A stretch of 64,000 nt of DNA from Kribbella steppae (lineage in GTDB: Bacteria > Actinomycetota > Actinomycetes > Propionibacteriales > Kribbellaceae): positions 124,001-188,000 of the forward strand of contig NZ_SLWN01000005.1 of NCBI RefSeq assembly GCF_004342025.1, in the 5' to 3' direction. A model generated the notes under the pieces. It saw only the letters and a list, made by a program, of their open reading frames with translations. It was not told where the DNA came from and ran no database searches. The translations under genes and the position numbers were made by a program. Shown one piece after another: positions 44,359-53,995 of the stretch (the stretch's first letter is position 1; each line of letters begins with the position of its first letter).

Positions 44359-45985
44359 GTGCGGTTACCAGGGCCTCGGTGAGGGGGCGGTGGGTGGTTC
44401 TGGGGATGCGGGCTTCTACTACTGACAGGCCGGCGACGGTGGGGGTTAGGGCGGCTCGGAGGGCGTCGGGGGTTTCGGCGAGGGTGTAGGGGGTGTGCGT
44501 CGCGGCGCAGAGGGCCGACAGGTCGGTGTTGTGGGGGGTGCCGAAGATGCGCTCGAAGTGGGTGGCGTGGGTGGGGTCGCCCTGTTCGAGCGTGGAGAAG
44601 ATGCCGCCGCCGTTGTCGTTGACGACGACGATGCGCAGGTCAGGGCGGGCCTCGTCCGGGCCGATGATCAGGCCGTTCGCGTCGTGCAGGAAGGCCAGGT
44701 CGCCGATCAACGCGTACGTCGGGCCGGCATTCGCCAACGCGGCGCCGACAGCCGTGGAGATGGTGCCGTCGATACCGGCCAGACCGCGGTTGGCGATGGT
44801 GCGGATCGGGACGACCGGGGCGAGGTCGAGGTCGCGGACCGGGTTCGAGGAGGCGACCACGAGCATGCCGTCGGCCCCGACCGCTTCGCCGACCATCGCC
44901 GCGATCCCCGGTCCGTTGAGGCCGTCGGCGAGCACCTTGTCGATCTCGGGGCGGGCCAACTGGTCCGCGTGCTGCCAGCGTTCCAGCCAGTCGGTGGTGT
45001 CGGGTCCTGTGACCTCCAGCCCGGTGATGACCGACGACGCACGCCGGGCCGGGTCCGGCCACAGCCCGGTCGGTGCGACCACTATCACCTCGACACCGGG
45101 CCGCGCGAGCAGCCTGGCGATCGGCCGCGACAGCGTCGGATGCCCGAACACCAGCACCCGCTCGATCTCGGCGGCCAAAGCGTTTGCCTGGAGCAACAAC
45201 CGGTACGCCGAGATGACCGCAGGACCGGTCCGGGCCCGGCTGGACGGCTCGGCGAACAACGGCCACTGACCGGCTTCGGCAGCCAACCGCGCGGCCTGCG
45301 ACGCCCCATCCCCCGCAACCACCACAGTCTTCGGCCCAGGTGCGACAGCGGACGGCTGACCAGCTGCGGCGTGCACAGCAGTCCAAGGCCCAGTACTACG
45401 ACCATCCAGCGACTCAGGCCACTCCGACCCATCTGTAGGCACCAACGGCTCAGCCAACGGACAGTTGAGGTGCACCGGCCCAGGATCCGCCGACCGAGCT
45501 CCGACTGCGTTGGCCACGGCCCGTGCGACCTGCGAACGCCAGTACGCCACCTGCCCGACCTCACGGACCGGCGTACCCATCTCGTGGAACAGCCGCACCG
45601 CAGACCCGAACACCTTCAGCTGGTCCGTCGTCTGGTTGGCACCACTCCCCCGCAACGCCGGCGGCCGGTCCGCGCTCAGCACGATCAACGGCAGTCCGCT
45701 GTGCGACGCCTCCAACACGGCCGGGTGCAGGTTTGCCACCGCCGTACCGGACGTCGTCACCACCGGCACCGGCAATCCGGTCCCGCGGATCAACCCGATC
45801 GCCAGGAACCCCGCCGTACGCTCGTCGATCCGGACGTGCAACCGCAGCCGTCCGGCACGATCAGCAGCAGCCAGTGCCAACGCCAGCGGAGCGCTGCGCG
45901 AGCCCGGCGCCACCACGGCCTCCCGTACGCCGCAGCGGATCAGCTCGTCGACCACCACAGTCGCAAACGCCGTGGACGGGTTCAT
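44345..45985 (-). CDS. menD: 2-succinyl-5-enolpyruvyl-6-hydroxy-3-cyclohexene-1-carboxylate synthase
   Basis: This 546-residue thiamine-diphosphate enzyme joins isochorismate and 2-oxoglutarate in menaquinone synthesis. Signatures are APGSRSAPLALAL, the catalytic-Glu region VRIDERTAGFLAIGLIRG, VTTSGTAVANLHPAVLEASHSGLPLIVLSADRP and, for ThDP-Mg, IGDLAFLHDANGL with NDNGGGIFSTLEQ. ATG 45985 overlaps the menC stop (ATGA) and matches the family N-terminus; a longer frame to 46027 is inside menC. Third gene of menE-menC-menD. Confidence 0.95.
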   Translation of the reverse strand: MNPSTAFATVVVDELIRCGVREAVVAPGSRSAPLALALAAADRAGRLRLHVRIDERTAGFLAIGLIRGTGLPVPVVTTSGTAVANLHPAVLEASHSGLPLIVLSADRPPALRGSGANQTTDQLKVFGSAVRLFHEMGTPVREVGQVAYWRSQVARAVANAVGARSADPGPVHLNCPLAEPLVPTDGSEWPESLDGRSTGPWTAVHAAAGQPSAVAPGPKTVVVAGDGASQAARLAAEAGQWPLFAEPSSRARTGPAVISAYRLLLQANALAAEIERVLVFGHPTLSRPIARLLARPGVEVIVVAPTGLWPDPARRASSVITGLEVTGPDTTDWLERWQHADQLARPEIDKVLADGLNGPGIAAMVGEAVGADGMLVVASSNPVRDLDLAPVVPIRTIANRGLAGIDGTISTAVGAALANAGPTYALIGDLAFLHDANGLIIGPDEARPDLRIVVVNDNGGGIFSTLEQGDPTHATHFERIFGTPHNTDLSALCAATHTPYTLAETPDALRAALTPTVAGLSVVEARIPRTTHRPLTEALVTALRQL

Positions 45986-46914
45986 CCGGCACTCCTCTTC
46001 TGCACTCGGCTCATGCGCTCTTCCCACACCGCAGTCCTGGCTGCATCCGCCCGAGCCGCTTCCAGCAACACAGGATCTGGCTGCACCGATTTCACCGGCA
46101 GGAAGCCGTCCACCGGCAGCATGGGCTCAGCAACGACCTCACTGGTGAACATGGAGACAGTGGCGAGCCCACACGCATAAGGAAGCTCTGGAAGGGCAGC
46201 GGCCAACGCAACACCGGCAGCGATCCCTACCGAGGTCTCGAGCGCGGACGACACCACTACAGGCAATCCGATCTGCTCGGCGATCTCCAGGCACGCCCGG
46301 ACTCCACCGATGGGCTGCACCTTCAGCACAGCGATATCCGCGGCTTCCAGCTTCCTCACCAGCAAAGGGTCCTCGGCCCGGCGGATCGACTCGTCCGCAG
46401 CCACGGGTACGTCGACCAGGCGCCGTACCGCGGCCAGATCCTCCACAGCCGCACAAGGCTGCTCGACGTACTCCAGGTCGAAGCGGGCCAACTGTCGGAG
46501 CGCCTGCACAGCCTCGTCGACGGACCACGCGCCGTTGGCATCGATCCGCACGCGGCCGGAGCCAATCGCGTCCCGCACCGCCTCCACACGTTCCAGGTCG
46601 TCCGCCAACGTCTGACCCGGCTCAGCCACCTTCACCTTGGCAGTGCCACACCCGGACGCCCTCACGATCTCGGCCGCCCGATCCGGCGTCACAGCAGGCA
46701 CAGTGCAGTTCACCGGTACGGCGGTGCGCACCGGAGCCGGCCAGCCGTCGACAGCCGCCTCCCGCGCAGCCTGCAGCCAGGAGACACAGGTGGCGTCGTC
46801 GTAGTCCAGGAACGGGCTCCACTCGGCCCACCCCGCAGGCCCCTCGAAGAGCATGCCCTCGCGCACGGTAATCCCACGGAACTTGTTCTTCAGGCCGATC
46901 GAATACGTGATCAC
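45982..46914 (-). CDS. menC: o-Succinylbenzoate synthase
   Basis: The 310-residue enolase-superfamily enzyme dehydrates SHCHC to o-succinylbenzoate. Metal and catalytic residues are visible in AKVKVAEPG (Lys), RIDANGAW (Asp), YVEQP (Glu), VAADES (Asp) and AVLKVQPIGG (Lys). The C-terminal 40 residues are charged and less conserved. The GTG start overlaps the menE stop and the gene's own stop overlaps the menD start. Confidence 0.93.
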   Translation of the reverse strand: MITYSIGLKNKFRGITVREGMLFEGPAGWAEWSPFLDYDDATCVSWLQAAREAAVDGWPAPVRTAVPVNCTVPAVTPDRAAEIVRASGCGTAKVKVAEPGQTLADDLERVEAVRDAIGSGRVRIDANGAWSVDEAVQALRQLARFDLEYVEQPCAAVEDLAAVRRLVDVPVAADESIRRAEDPLLVRKLEAADIAVLKVQPIGGVRACLEIAEQIGLPVVVSSALETSVGIAAGVALAAALPELPYACGLATVSMFTSEVVAEPMLPVDGFLPVKSVQPDPVLLEAARADAARTAVWEERMSRVQKRSAG

Positions 46915-48002
46915 CGCACGCCCTCCAGCAGCCGCCGGCGATCCACCTTGCCTGAGGCAAGCATCGGCAGTGCGCTCATGGGGACCACCTCACGCGGCGC
47001 CCAGGTCCGCGGCAGCACCTCGGCCACGAAGTCCCGCAACTCGTCCCGTCCGGCGTCACCCACCACGAACGCGACGACCCGGCTCCCCCACTCCGCGTCC
47101 GGCACACCGAGCACGACCGCATCGGCGACGGCAGGGTGCTCGAGCAGTCGCGCCTGAACCGACGGCAGCGTCACGTTCACCCCACCAGAGATCACCACGT
47201 CGTCCAGCCGCCCGATCACCTGCAGCCGTCCGTCCACCAACTGCCCGCGGTCCTGGGTCCGGAACCACCCGTCCCGCAGCACCTCCGCGGTCAGCTCCGG
47301 CCGCAGCCGGTACCCGGAGAACAGCGTCGGCCCCTTGATCAGGATCCGCCCGTCGTCGAAGTCGATCGACGTCCCCACCAGCGGCTCACCGGCGTACACG
47401 CACCCACTGCCCGTCTCCGTCATCCCGTACGCCGGTATCGCGGTCACCCCGGCCTCCGCGGCCCGAGCCTTCAATCCTGGTGGAGTCGCAGCCCCGCCGA
47501 TGATGATCGCGTCGAAGGAGCGCAACGCGTCCAGGTCGGTCTCCAGGTAGCGGGCCAGCTGGGTCGGCACCATCGCTGTGTAGCGCCGCGGCCCGGTCAT
47601 GGACGCGGCAGCCGCACTGAAGCTTTCCCCCATCACTACCGGCGCCAGACCGGCCAGCACGGACCGCGTGAGGATCTGCAGCCCACCGACGAAGTACGGC
47701 TTCATCGGCAGCAGCCACTGCCCCGGTCCGCCGAGCCGGTCGTGCGTACTGGTGGCGGACGCGATCAGCGCGTCCCGCGACAACAGGACGCCCTTCGGCT
47801 CACCCGACGACCCAGATGTGGTCAGCACCACAGCACAGCCGTCCTCCAGCGGCTCGTCCGGTGCCGCCGCCTGCCGGACCCTGGCGGCATCCGCCGGATC
47901 GGGTGGCAAAGGGGCGAACGGTGTACCGCTGCCATCCAGTACGCCGGAGAGCGCAGACAGCACGGCATCCGGCGTACCGGGGACCAGGCGCAAGGTAGAC
48001 AT
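46911..48002 (-). CDS. menE: o-Succinylbenzoate-CoA ligase
   Basis: The 363-residue acyl-adenylating enzyme activates o-succinylbenzoate. It has the P-loop TTSGSSGEPKGVLLSRDAL, AYGMTETGSGCVYAG, GWFRTQDRGQL and the C-terminal GRLDDVVISGGVNV with catalytic Lys in LASGKVDRR. It is shorter than many MenE at the N-terminus, as is usual in actinobacteria. ATG 48002 was chosen because upstream codons (to 48056) overlap the divergent menA promoter zone. First gene of menE-menC-menD. Confidence 0.92.
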   Translation of the reverse strand: MSTLRLVPGTPDAVLSALSGVLDGSGTPFAPLPPDPADAARVRQAAAPDEPLEDGCAVVLTTSGSSGEPKGVLLSRDALIASATSTHDRLGGPGQWLLPMKPYFVGGLQILTRSVLAGLAPVVMGESFSAAAASMTGPRRYTAMVPTQLARYLETDLDALRSFDAIIIGGAATPPGLKARAAEAGVTAIPAYGMTETGSGCVYAGEPLVGTSIDFDDGRILIKGPTLFSGYRLRPELTAEVLRDGWFRTQDRGQLVDGRLQVIGRLDDVVISGGVNVTLPSVQARLLEHPAVADAVVLGVPDAEWGSRVVAFVVGDAGRDELRDFVAEVLPRTWAPREVVPMSALPMLASGKVDRRRLLEGVR

Positions 48003-48065
48003 GTCAGCAACGAGCGTACGGCCCGGCCGCGGCGGTCCGACCCGCGGCTGACACAATCGATAGTC

Positions 48066-48938
48066 ATGGCCACCCCTGCCCAGTGGATCGAAGGCGCACG
48101 CCCACGCACGCTGCCCGCCGCGATCGCTCCAGTCCTCGTCGGAACCGGTGCAGCCGCCTACCTGGACGGCTTCGTCTGGTGGAAGGCGCTGCTTGCCCTC
48201 GGTGTCGCCCTGGCCCTGCAGATCGGGGTCAACTACGCCAACGACTACAGCGACGGCATCCGCGGTACGGACGAGAACCGGGTCGGTCCACTGCGTCTGG
48301 TCGGCTCCAAGGTCGCCACTCCGGGACAGGTGAAGACCGCAGCCTTCACCTGCTTCGGTGTGGGCGCCGTACTCGGGATCATCCTGTGTGCGACGTCCAA
48401 CTGGTGGCTGCTGATCGCGGGAGCGGCCTCACTGGTCGGTGCGTGGTTCTACACCGGCGGCAAGAAGCCGTACGGGTACAGGGCGCTCGGCGAGGTCAGC
48501 GTCTTCCTCTTCTTCGGGCTGGTCGCCGTACTGGGCACTACCTACGTGCAGGCCGAAACGCTCAGCTGGACGGCTGTTGCCGGCGCTGTAGCCATCGGCT
48601 CGATCGCCTGCGCGCTACTGGTGGCCAACAACCTGCGCGACATCCCCACCGACACCGTCACCGGCAAGCGCACCCTGGCCGTCGTACTGGGCGCTGCCCG
48701 GTCTCGCCAGCTGTACGCCGCCCTGATCGCCCTAGCCTTCATCCTCGCCATCATCTCGGCCCTCGCAACCCCATGGACCCTACTGGCCCTCATCGCCCTC
48801 CCCCTGGCCGCCAAGGCAGTCAAAGTGGTCGTCAGCGACGCAGTAGGCCCAGCCCTAATCCCCGTCCTCAAGGGCACCGGCCTAACCGAACTCACCTACG
48901 CCATCGGCCTGGCTGTGGGCCTGGCGATCGGCGGCTAG
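48066..48938 (+). CDS. menA: 1,4-Dihydroxy-2-naphthoate polyprenyltransferase
   Basis: The 290-residue membrane prenyltransferase of the UbiA family attaches the polyprenyl tail. Aspartate motifs are NYANDYSDGIRGTDENRVGPLRLVGS and NNLRDIPTDTVTGKRTLAVVLG, with eight to nine membrane segments. It starts 63 bases from the divergent menE. CACAAT at 48052-48057 is a possible -10 close to the ATG and no ribosome-binding site is present. With menF, menD, menC, menE, menG and the tail synthase, only menB and menH-type steps are missing from the window. Confidence 0.94.
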   Translation: MATPAQWIEGARPRTLPAAIAPVLVGTGAAAYLDGFVWWKALLALGVALALQIGVNYANDYSDGIRGTDENRVGPLRLVGSKVATPGQVKTAAFTCFGVGAVLGIILCATSNWWLLIAGAASLVGAWFYTGGKKPYGYRALGEVSVFLFFGLVAVLGTTYVQAETLSWTAVAGAVAIGSIACALLVANNLRDIPTDTVTGKRTLAVVLGAARSRQLYAALIALAFILAIISALATPWTLLALIALPLAAKAVKVVVSDAVGPALIPVLKGTGLTELTYAIGLAVGLAIGG

Positions 48939-48952
48939 TTCTACCCCGCGGC

Positions 48953-48990
48953 GCGGGCCTGTCGCCCGTGTTTGCGGGCTTATCGCCCGC
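48953..48990. terminator. Two tandem hairpins downstream of menA
   Basis: GCGGGC-CTGTC-GCCCGT (48953-48969, counting the shared C) is followed after four bases by GCGGGC-TTATC-GCCCGC (48974-48990), two near-copies with a 21-base period. They lie just past the menA stop in the space before the convergent PLP-enzyme gene and probably serve as terminators. The remaining bases to 49074 hold no gene. Confidence 0.5.
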
Positions 48991-49074
48991 GGCTTGCGCT
49001 CCGTCCCGCGCGTCGTCAGCTCATCACACAGGCGATCGGGCATCCGCCCGCCATGTTGGGTAGCACGCTGGGGA

Positions 49075-50196
49075 TTAAGTGTTCGGCTCGCGCCAGCGGC
49101 CAGTGGTGGCGAAGGTTTCGAGGGTAGCCAGGTATGGGGCGATGTCGATGCCATTGGTGCGGAGCCAGGCGTCGTCGTAGTAGGTGTTGCCGTAGCGCTC
49201 GCCACTGTCGCACAGCAGGGTGACGATGCTGCCGCGGACGCCCGTACGACGCATCTCCTCGGCCAACCGCAGGGAGCCCCACAGGTTCGTACCCGTGGAG
49301 CCGCCGACCAGGCGACCGGTGACTCGGGAGCAGAACCGCATCGCCGCGATCGAGGCGGCGTCCGGTACGGCGATCATCCGGTCGACCACGCCGAGGACGA
49401 ACGACGGCTCCACCCGCGGCCGGCCGATTCCCTCGATCCGGGACGGGCGGCCGGTGGAGAAGTCGTCGTCACCGGCCTCGAACGCGGGGAAGAACGCCGA
49501 GTTCTCCGGGTCGACCACCGCGACCGAGGTGTCGAAGCGCTGGTAGCGGACGTAGCGGCCGATGGTCGCCGACGTGCCGCCGGTGCCGGCGCCGACCACG
49601 ACCCAGGTCGGGATCGGGTGCTGCTCGAGCTTCAGTTGGCCGAAGATCGACTCGGCGATGTTGTTGTTACCACGCCAGTCGGTGGCCCGTTCGGCGTACG
49701 TGAACTGGTCCATGTAGTGGCCGCCGGTCTCCTCGGCCAGCCGCTTGGCCTCGCCGTAGATCTGACCGGACCGCTCGACGAAATGGCAGCGGCCGCCGTA
49801 GAACTCGATCAGCTCGACCTTCTCCGGGCTGGTCGAGCGCGGCATCACCGCGATGAACGGCAGGCCGAGCAGGCGGGCGAAGTACGCCTCGCTGACCGCG
49901 GTCGAGCCGCTGGACGCCTCGATCACGGTGGTGCCCTCGCGGATCCAGCCGTTGCACAGCGCGTAGAGGAACAGCGACCGGGCCAGCCGGTGCTTGAGCG
50001 AGCCGGTCGGGTGCACGGACTCGTCCTTCAGGTACAGGTCGACCCCGGTGAGTTCGGGCATCGGGAACACGTGCAGGTGGGTGTCCGCGCTCCGGTTCGC
50101 GTCGGCGTCCACGATCCGGATCGCCTCGGAGACCCAGGCCCGCGCCTTGTCGTCGCGCCGATCAACCTCACGACACACCGCGTCAACCTCACTCAT
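49075..50196 (-). CDS. PLP-dependent cysteine synthase-family enzyme, Cds1-like cysteine desulfhydrase
   Basis: The 373-residue fold-type II PLP enzyme has the PLP-lysine in [15 protein letters not shown], the substrate loop [22 protein letters not shown] and the phosphate loop [16 protein letters not shown]. Unlike biosynthetic CysK it carries the longer C-terminus ending [21 protein letters not shown], typical of the group containing mycobacterial Cds1 (Rv3684), which releases sulfide from cysteine. A synthase activity cannot be excluded. ATG 50196 gives the family N-terminus. It faces menA with a 136-base gap. Confidence 0.82.
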   Translation of the reverse strand: MSEVDAVCREVDRRDDKARAWVSEAIRIVDADANRSADTHLHVFPMPELTGVDLYLKDESVHPTGSLKHRLARSLFLYALCNGWIREGTTVIEASSGSTAVSEAYFARLLGLPFIAVMPRSTSPEKVELIEFYGGRCHFVERSGQIYGEAKRLAEETGGHYMDQFTYAERATDWRGNNNIAESIFGQLKLEQHPIPTWVVVGAGTGGTSATIGRYVRYQRFDTSVAVVDPENSAFFPAFEAGDDDFSTGRPSRIEGIGRPRVEPSFVLGVVDRMIAVPDAASIAAMRFCSRVTGRLVGGSTGTNLWGSLRLAEEMRRTGVRGSIVTLLCDSGERYGNTYYDDAWLRTNGIDIAPYLATLETFATTGRWREPNT

Positions 50197-50269
50197 GCGG
50201 GCCAGGCTAGATGGTAGGCACCCGATTTGAGTATTCCTACGCTCGGTCAGCGGACGCCGGGCCGGAACG

Positions 50270-50635
50270 ATGAGATCCATGGTTCCCATGGGTCCGATCG
50301 AGTTCTCACCCGCCGAAGTAGCGATGATCCTCACCGTCCTGGCTCTGGTCGGCGTCTGCTCCGCCCTGCCCGCCACGATCCCGCTGGCCCTCGTCGGCCA
50401 CCGCCGCGGAGTGCAGAACCCCGGCTGGAACGCGCTCTGGTATTGGCTGTGCGGCACGGTACTCACCGTGGTGCTCATGGGCGCTCTCATTCAGACCGGC
50501 CTCGGCTGGGCCGTCGTACCCCTCAGCTGGCTGCCCACCCTGCTGATCGCCTGGCTGCTCAAACCCCGGCATCCGCGACCCGGCGGCGAGCTAGGTTGGA
50601 GTGACATGACGTCTGGGCAGCAGGGGGAGCGATGA
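50270..50635 (+). CDS. Small membrane protein of unknown function
   Basis: The 121-residue protein has three hydrophobic segments (about 17-40, 55-76 and 78-96) and a polar Gly/Pro-rich tail. I recognise no family. Met codons at 50270, 50279 and 50288 are all possible starts; the first is used. Its stop overlaps the ATG of the M48 peptidase gene, so the two are coupled and it may be a membrane partner of that enzyme. Confidence 0.6.
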   Translation: MRSMVPMGPIEFSPAEVAMILTVLALVGVCSALPATIPLALVGHRRGVQNPGWNALWYWLCGTVLTVVLMGALIQTGLGWAVVPLSWLPTLLIAWLLKPRHPRPGGELGWSDMTSGQQGER

Positions 50636-51648
50636 GCGAGCACGAAGAGCGGCCGACGCGGCACCGGGCCACGTTGACGGATATCAGTTCGCGGGCGTGG
50701 GAGCACCCGGCGGACCGCGGCGCACTGGTCGCGCTGCGGCAGCTGAAGGGCTTCGACTACGTCCTGCGGAAGCTGTCCGGGATGATCAACGAGCGGGCCT
50801 TCCGGCTGCAGTTCCTCGGCTCCGCGATCCGGGTCGACGAGCGGCAGTTCCCCACCATGCACCGCCTCTACACCGAGGCCGGTACGACGCTCGACGTACG
50901 CCAACTGCCCGAGCTGTACGTCACCAACAGCCCGATCTGGAACGCCGTCACCATCGGCATGGACAAGCCCTTCATCGTCGTCAACAGCGCCCTGCTGAAG
51001 GGCCTGGACGAGGAGGAGCTCCGGTTCATCCTCGGTCACGAGCTCGGCCACGCGCAGAGCGGCCACGCGCTCTACCAGTCCCTGCTGTTCTGGCTGATGC
51101 GGCTGACCGGCGCGGTGAACTGGCTGCCGATGGGTGCCCTCGGCATCCGCGCGATCATTGCCGCCCTGCACGAGTGGTCCCGCAAGGCCGAGCTCTCCGG
51201 CGACCGGGCCGGGCTGCTGGCCGTCCAGGACCCGGCGGTCGCGCTGCGGGTCCAGATGAAGCTGGCCAGCGGTGGTCAGCTCGGTGAGCTCGACACCACC
51301 GCGTTCCTGGCGCAGGGCACGGAGTACGAGAGCGCCGGCGACCTGCGGGACAGCGTGCTGAAGCTGCTGCTGCTCGAGGCGCAGTCGCACCCGCTGGCCG
51401 TCATCCGGGCGCACGAGCTGCGGCGCTGGGTGGACGACGGCGAGTACATGCAGATCGTCTCCGGCACCTACCCGAAGCGGGAGGACGACGCCAACGCCTC
51501 GATGTCGCAGGAGGCGAAGAACGCGGCCAAGTCCTACTCCGACGCCTTCGCCCGCTCCCAGGACCCACTCGCCAAGCTCATCCGCGACATGGGCGACGGC
51601 CTCGGCGGCGTCCGCGACTGGGTCTCGTCCAGGTTCCCCCCGCGCTGA
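50632..51648 (+). CDS. M48 family metallopeptidase
   Basis: The 338-residue protein has the zinc motif HELGHAQSGH (HExxH) preceded by NSALLKGLDEEELRFILG. The downstream Glu lies in SRKAELSGDRAGLLAVQ, the third metal-ligand region. There is no signal peptide and few hydrophobic segments, unlike HtpX, so it is probably cytoplasmic or peripheral. The substrate is unknown. It is coupled to the small membrane protein upstream and followed by a strong bidirectional terminator. Confidence 0.9.
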   Translation: MSEHEERPTRHRATLTDISSRAWEHPADRGALVALRQLKGFDYVLRKLSGMINERAFRLQFLGSAIRVDERQFPTMHRLYTEAGTTLDVRQLPELYVTNSPIWNAVTIGMDKPFIVVNSALLKGLDEEELRFILGHELGHAQSGHALYQSLLFWLMRLTGAVNWLPMGALGIRAIIAALHEWSRKAELSGDRAGLLAVQDPAVALRVQMKLASGGQLGELDTTAFLAQGTEYESAGDLRDSVLKLLLLEAQSHPLAVIRAHELRRWVDDGEYMQIVSGTYPKREDDANASMSQEAKNAAKSYSDAFARSQDPLAKLIRDMGDGLGGVRDWVSSRFPPR

Positions 51649-51670
51649 TCCGACGCACACACAGACAAAC

Positions 51671-51709
51671 GAAGGGCCCGCTTCCCCCCTCCCGGGAAGC
51701 GGGCCCTTC
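51671..51709. terminator. Strong bidirectional hairpin terminator
   Basis: A perfect 16-bp stem (51671-51686, GAAGGGCCCGCTTCCC, pairing with 51694-51709) has a 7-base loop. It sits between the convergent M48 and DHA2 exporter genes, serving both. Confidence 0.9.
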
Positions 51710-51719
51710 GAGTTTGTGG

Positions 51720-53294
51720 TCAGCCCATGTGCACCGGGGCCTTGCCGTCGGAGGCAAGGTCCTTGTGCTTGATGGACAGGCCGACGATGGTGACGACCGC
51801 CGCGCCCAGCATCAGGAACGTGGACCAGAGGAACGCGCGGGTGAACCCGTGCGTGGTGGCCACCGCGGTGAACTGACCCTCCAGCTGCTTCAGCTGCTCC
51901 GGCGACGAACCGGACTCGGCCGCCTTCTGCAGGCCCGGGGCCAGCTCGGTGAACTTGTCCTTGATCGCGCTGGTGGAGATCGTGCCCAGCAGTGCCAGGC
52001 CGACCGCACCACCGATCTGCTGGACCGTGTTCAGCACCGCTGATCCAACTCCGGAATCCTCGTTCGCGACCCCGCTGACCGCGGTCAGCGTGAGCGGCAC
52101 GAAGATCAGGCCCATCCCGAACGACAGCAGCAGGATGAACGGTAGCAGGTGGGTCAGGTACGACGAGTCCACCGCGAGCCGGCTGAATCCGAACATGCCA
52201 CCGGCCACCAGCACGCCACCGGCACCGGAGATCCAGCGGGGGTCCATCTTCGCCACCAGCGACGAGGCGACCTGCGCCGCGGCCACGATGCCGACACTGA
52301 ACGGCAGGAACGCGAAGCCGGTCTTCAGCGCGCTGTAACCCATGATGTTCTGCACGAAGATGCCGAGGAAGTAGAACATCGAGAACATCGCCGCACCGAC
52401 GACCAGCATCACGAAGAAGCTGACTCCGCGGGTCCGGTTCGCGAGGATCCGGAACGGCATCAGCGCGTGCCGCGACCGGGCCTCGATGCCCAGGAAGACC
52501 GCCAGCAGGCCCAGGCCGCCGAGGATGAACAGCAGAGTAAGCGGGTCGCTCCAGCCGTCGGTGGCCGCGTGGGTCAGGCCGTAGACCAGCGAGGTCAGAC
52601 CCAACGTTCCGGTGATCGCACCCGGCAGGTCGAACTTGCCGGTCTGGCGCTCCGACTCACCCAGGAAGCGGAACGCGAGCACCGCCACCAGCAGGCCGAT
52701 CGGCGTGTTGATGAAGAAGGTCCAGCGCCAGTCCGCCTCGGTCAGCGCACCGCCGAGGATCAGGCCGACAGCCGCACCGGCGCCGGACATCGCGGCGTAC
52801 ACGCCCATGGCGCGGTTGCGTTCCTTGCCGGCCGGGAAGGTGGTGGTGATCAGCGCGAGTGCGTTCGGCGAGGCCGCCGCAGCCGCGACACCCTGCAGGA
52901 TCCGGCTGGCCAGCAGCACGCCCTCGCTCTGGGCGATACCGCCGATGAACGAGGCCACACCGAACAGCACGACACCGAACACGAACACCTTGCGGCGGCC
53001 GAGGATGTCCCCGATCCGGCCGCCTAGCAGCAGCAGACCGCCGAAGGCCAGCGCGTAGGCGTTGACCACCCACGGCAGCGTGGCGTTGCTGAAGCCGAGA
53101 TCGGTCTGGATGTGCGGCAACGCGATGTTGACGATGGTGCCGTCCAGCACCACCATCAGCTGCGCCATGCTGATCAGCGCGAGCGCGATGCCGAGATTGC
53201 GGTGGCCGTGACCGGCCCCTGCATCGGATGCAGCGGCCACCGAGTCGACCGGCCGGTGCTCCGGCGGATCGGCCTTGACGACGTCTTCGGACAT
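51720..53294 (-). CDS. MFS transporter, DHA2 (EmrB/QacA) family
   Basis: The 524-residue exporter has 14 predicted membrane segments. It shows MVVLDGTIVNIALPHIQ in TM1, WVVNAYALAFGGLLLLGGRIGDILGRRKVF (motif A), SRILQGVAAAAASPNALALI and GAAVGLILGGALTE (motif C). The hydrophilic loop near the end (LAPGLQKAAESGSSPEQLKQLEG) is typical of the subgroup. It is probably a proton-driven multidrug exporter. The TetR-type gene lies 61 bases upstream on the same strand and very likely controls it. Confidence 0.92.
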   Translation of the reverse strand: MSEDVVKADPPEHRPVDSVAAASDAGAGHGHRNLGIALALISMAQLMVVLDGTIVNIALPHIQTDLGFSNATLPWVVNAYALAFGGLLLLGGRIGDILGRRKVFVFGVVLFGVASFIGGIAQSEGVLLASRILQGVAAAAASPNALALITTTFPAGKERNRAMGVYAAMSGAGAAVGLILGGALTEADWRWTFFINTPIGLLVAVLAFRFLGESERQTGKFDLPGAITGTLGLTSLVYGLTHAATDGWSDPLTLLFILGGLGLLAVFLGIEARSRHALMPFRILANRTRGVSFFVMLVVGAAMFSMFYFLGIFVQNIMGYSALKTGFAFLPFSVGIVAAAQVASSLVAKMDPRWISGAGGVLVAGGMFGFSRLAVDSSYLTHLLPFILLLSFGMGLIFVPLTLTAVSGVANEDSGVGSAVLNTVQQIGGAVGLALLGTISTSAIKDKFTELAPGLQKAAESGSSPEQLKQLEGQFTAVATTHGFTRAFLWSTFLMLGAAVVTIVGLSIKHKDLASDGKAPVHMG

Positions 53295-53355
53295 GAATAT
53301 TCCCCTCTTGGGCGTAACTGCGTTTGGTTACGAGCCGACCGACCCCTCACAGCGG

Positions 53356-53961
53356 TCAGCTCGCCTGCGACCCCCGCGCCGCAGGCAGAATCACGTTGTC
53401 GATAACTCGGAGGACCAGGTCGTCGGTGGCCGGGACGCCGAGGATGTACGCGTGGTGCACGATGACCGCCGGCAACGTCACCGACAGCAGCTCCACATCG
53501 ACGTCCGGCGCGATCTCGCCGCGGGCGACGGCGCGCTGGTAGACCTTCCTGGTCAGGTCCAGCCGGGGCGCCAGGAAGCGCTCCTGGAACGCCGTCTGCA
53601 GCTCCGGATCCCGGTGCAACGCGGTGACCAGGCCGGCGATCACCGACATCGGCATCTCGGCGGTGAAGCCGCCGTCGCCGCACGACATCGAGATCAGGTC
53701 ACCGCGCAGGCTGCCGGTGTCGACGTCCTCCGGCACCGGGCAACCCTTGGCCCGGCTGATCGCGTCGACGACCAGGTCGGCCTTGGTGGTCCAGCGCCGG
53801 TACAGCGTCGCCTTGCTGGCCTTGGCAGCCGTCGCCACCGCGTCCATGGTCAGCCGGTCGTACCCCAACTCGGCCACCACAGCCACGGTCGCGTCGAGGA
53901 TCTCCTCCTCGCGACCACCCTCGACCCGAGGTCGATGCCGAACGCTTGCTGACTCCACCAC
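53356..53961 (-). CDS. TetR family transcriptional regulator
   Basis: The 201-residue regulator has an N-terminal TetR helix-turn-helix (residues about 17-65: EEEILDATVAVVAELGYDRLTMDAVATAAKASKATLYRRWTTK) and a C-terminal ligand domain of the TetR_C type (SVIAGLVTALHRDPELQTAFQERFLAPR). It is first in an operon with the DHA2 exporter. GTG 53961 was used; GTG 53958 is equally possible. A symmetric operator lies 34-50 bases upstream of the start. Confidence 0.92.
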   Translation of the reverse strand: MVESASVRHRPRVEGGREEEILDATVAVVAELGYDRLTMDAVATAAKASKATLYRRWTTKADLVVDAISRAKGCPVPEDVDTGSLRGDLISMSCGDGGFTAEMPMSVIAGLVTALHRDPELQTAFQERFLAPRLDLTRKVYQRAVARGEIAPDVDVELLSVTLPAVIVHHAYILGVPATDDLVLRVIDNVILPAARGSQAS

Positions 53962-53995
53962 TCATCACCCTGCGTAAACATGTTGTCACCGATAG

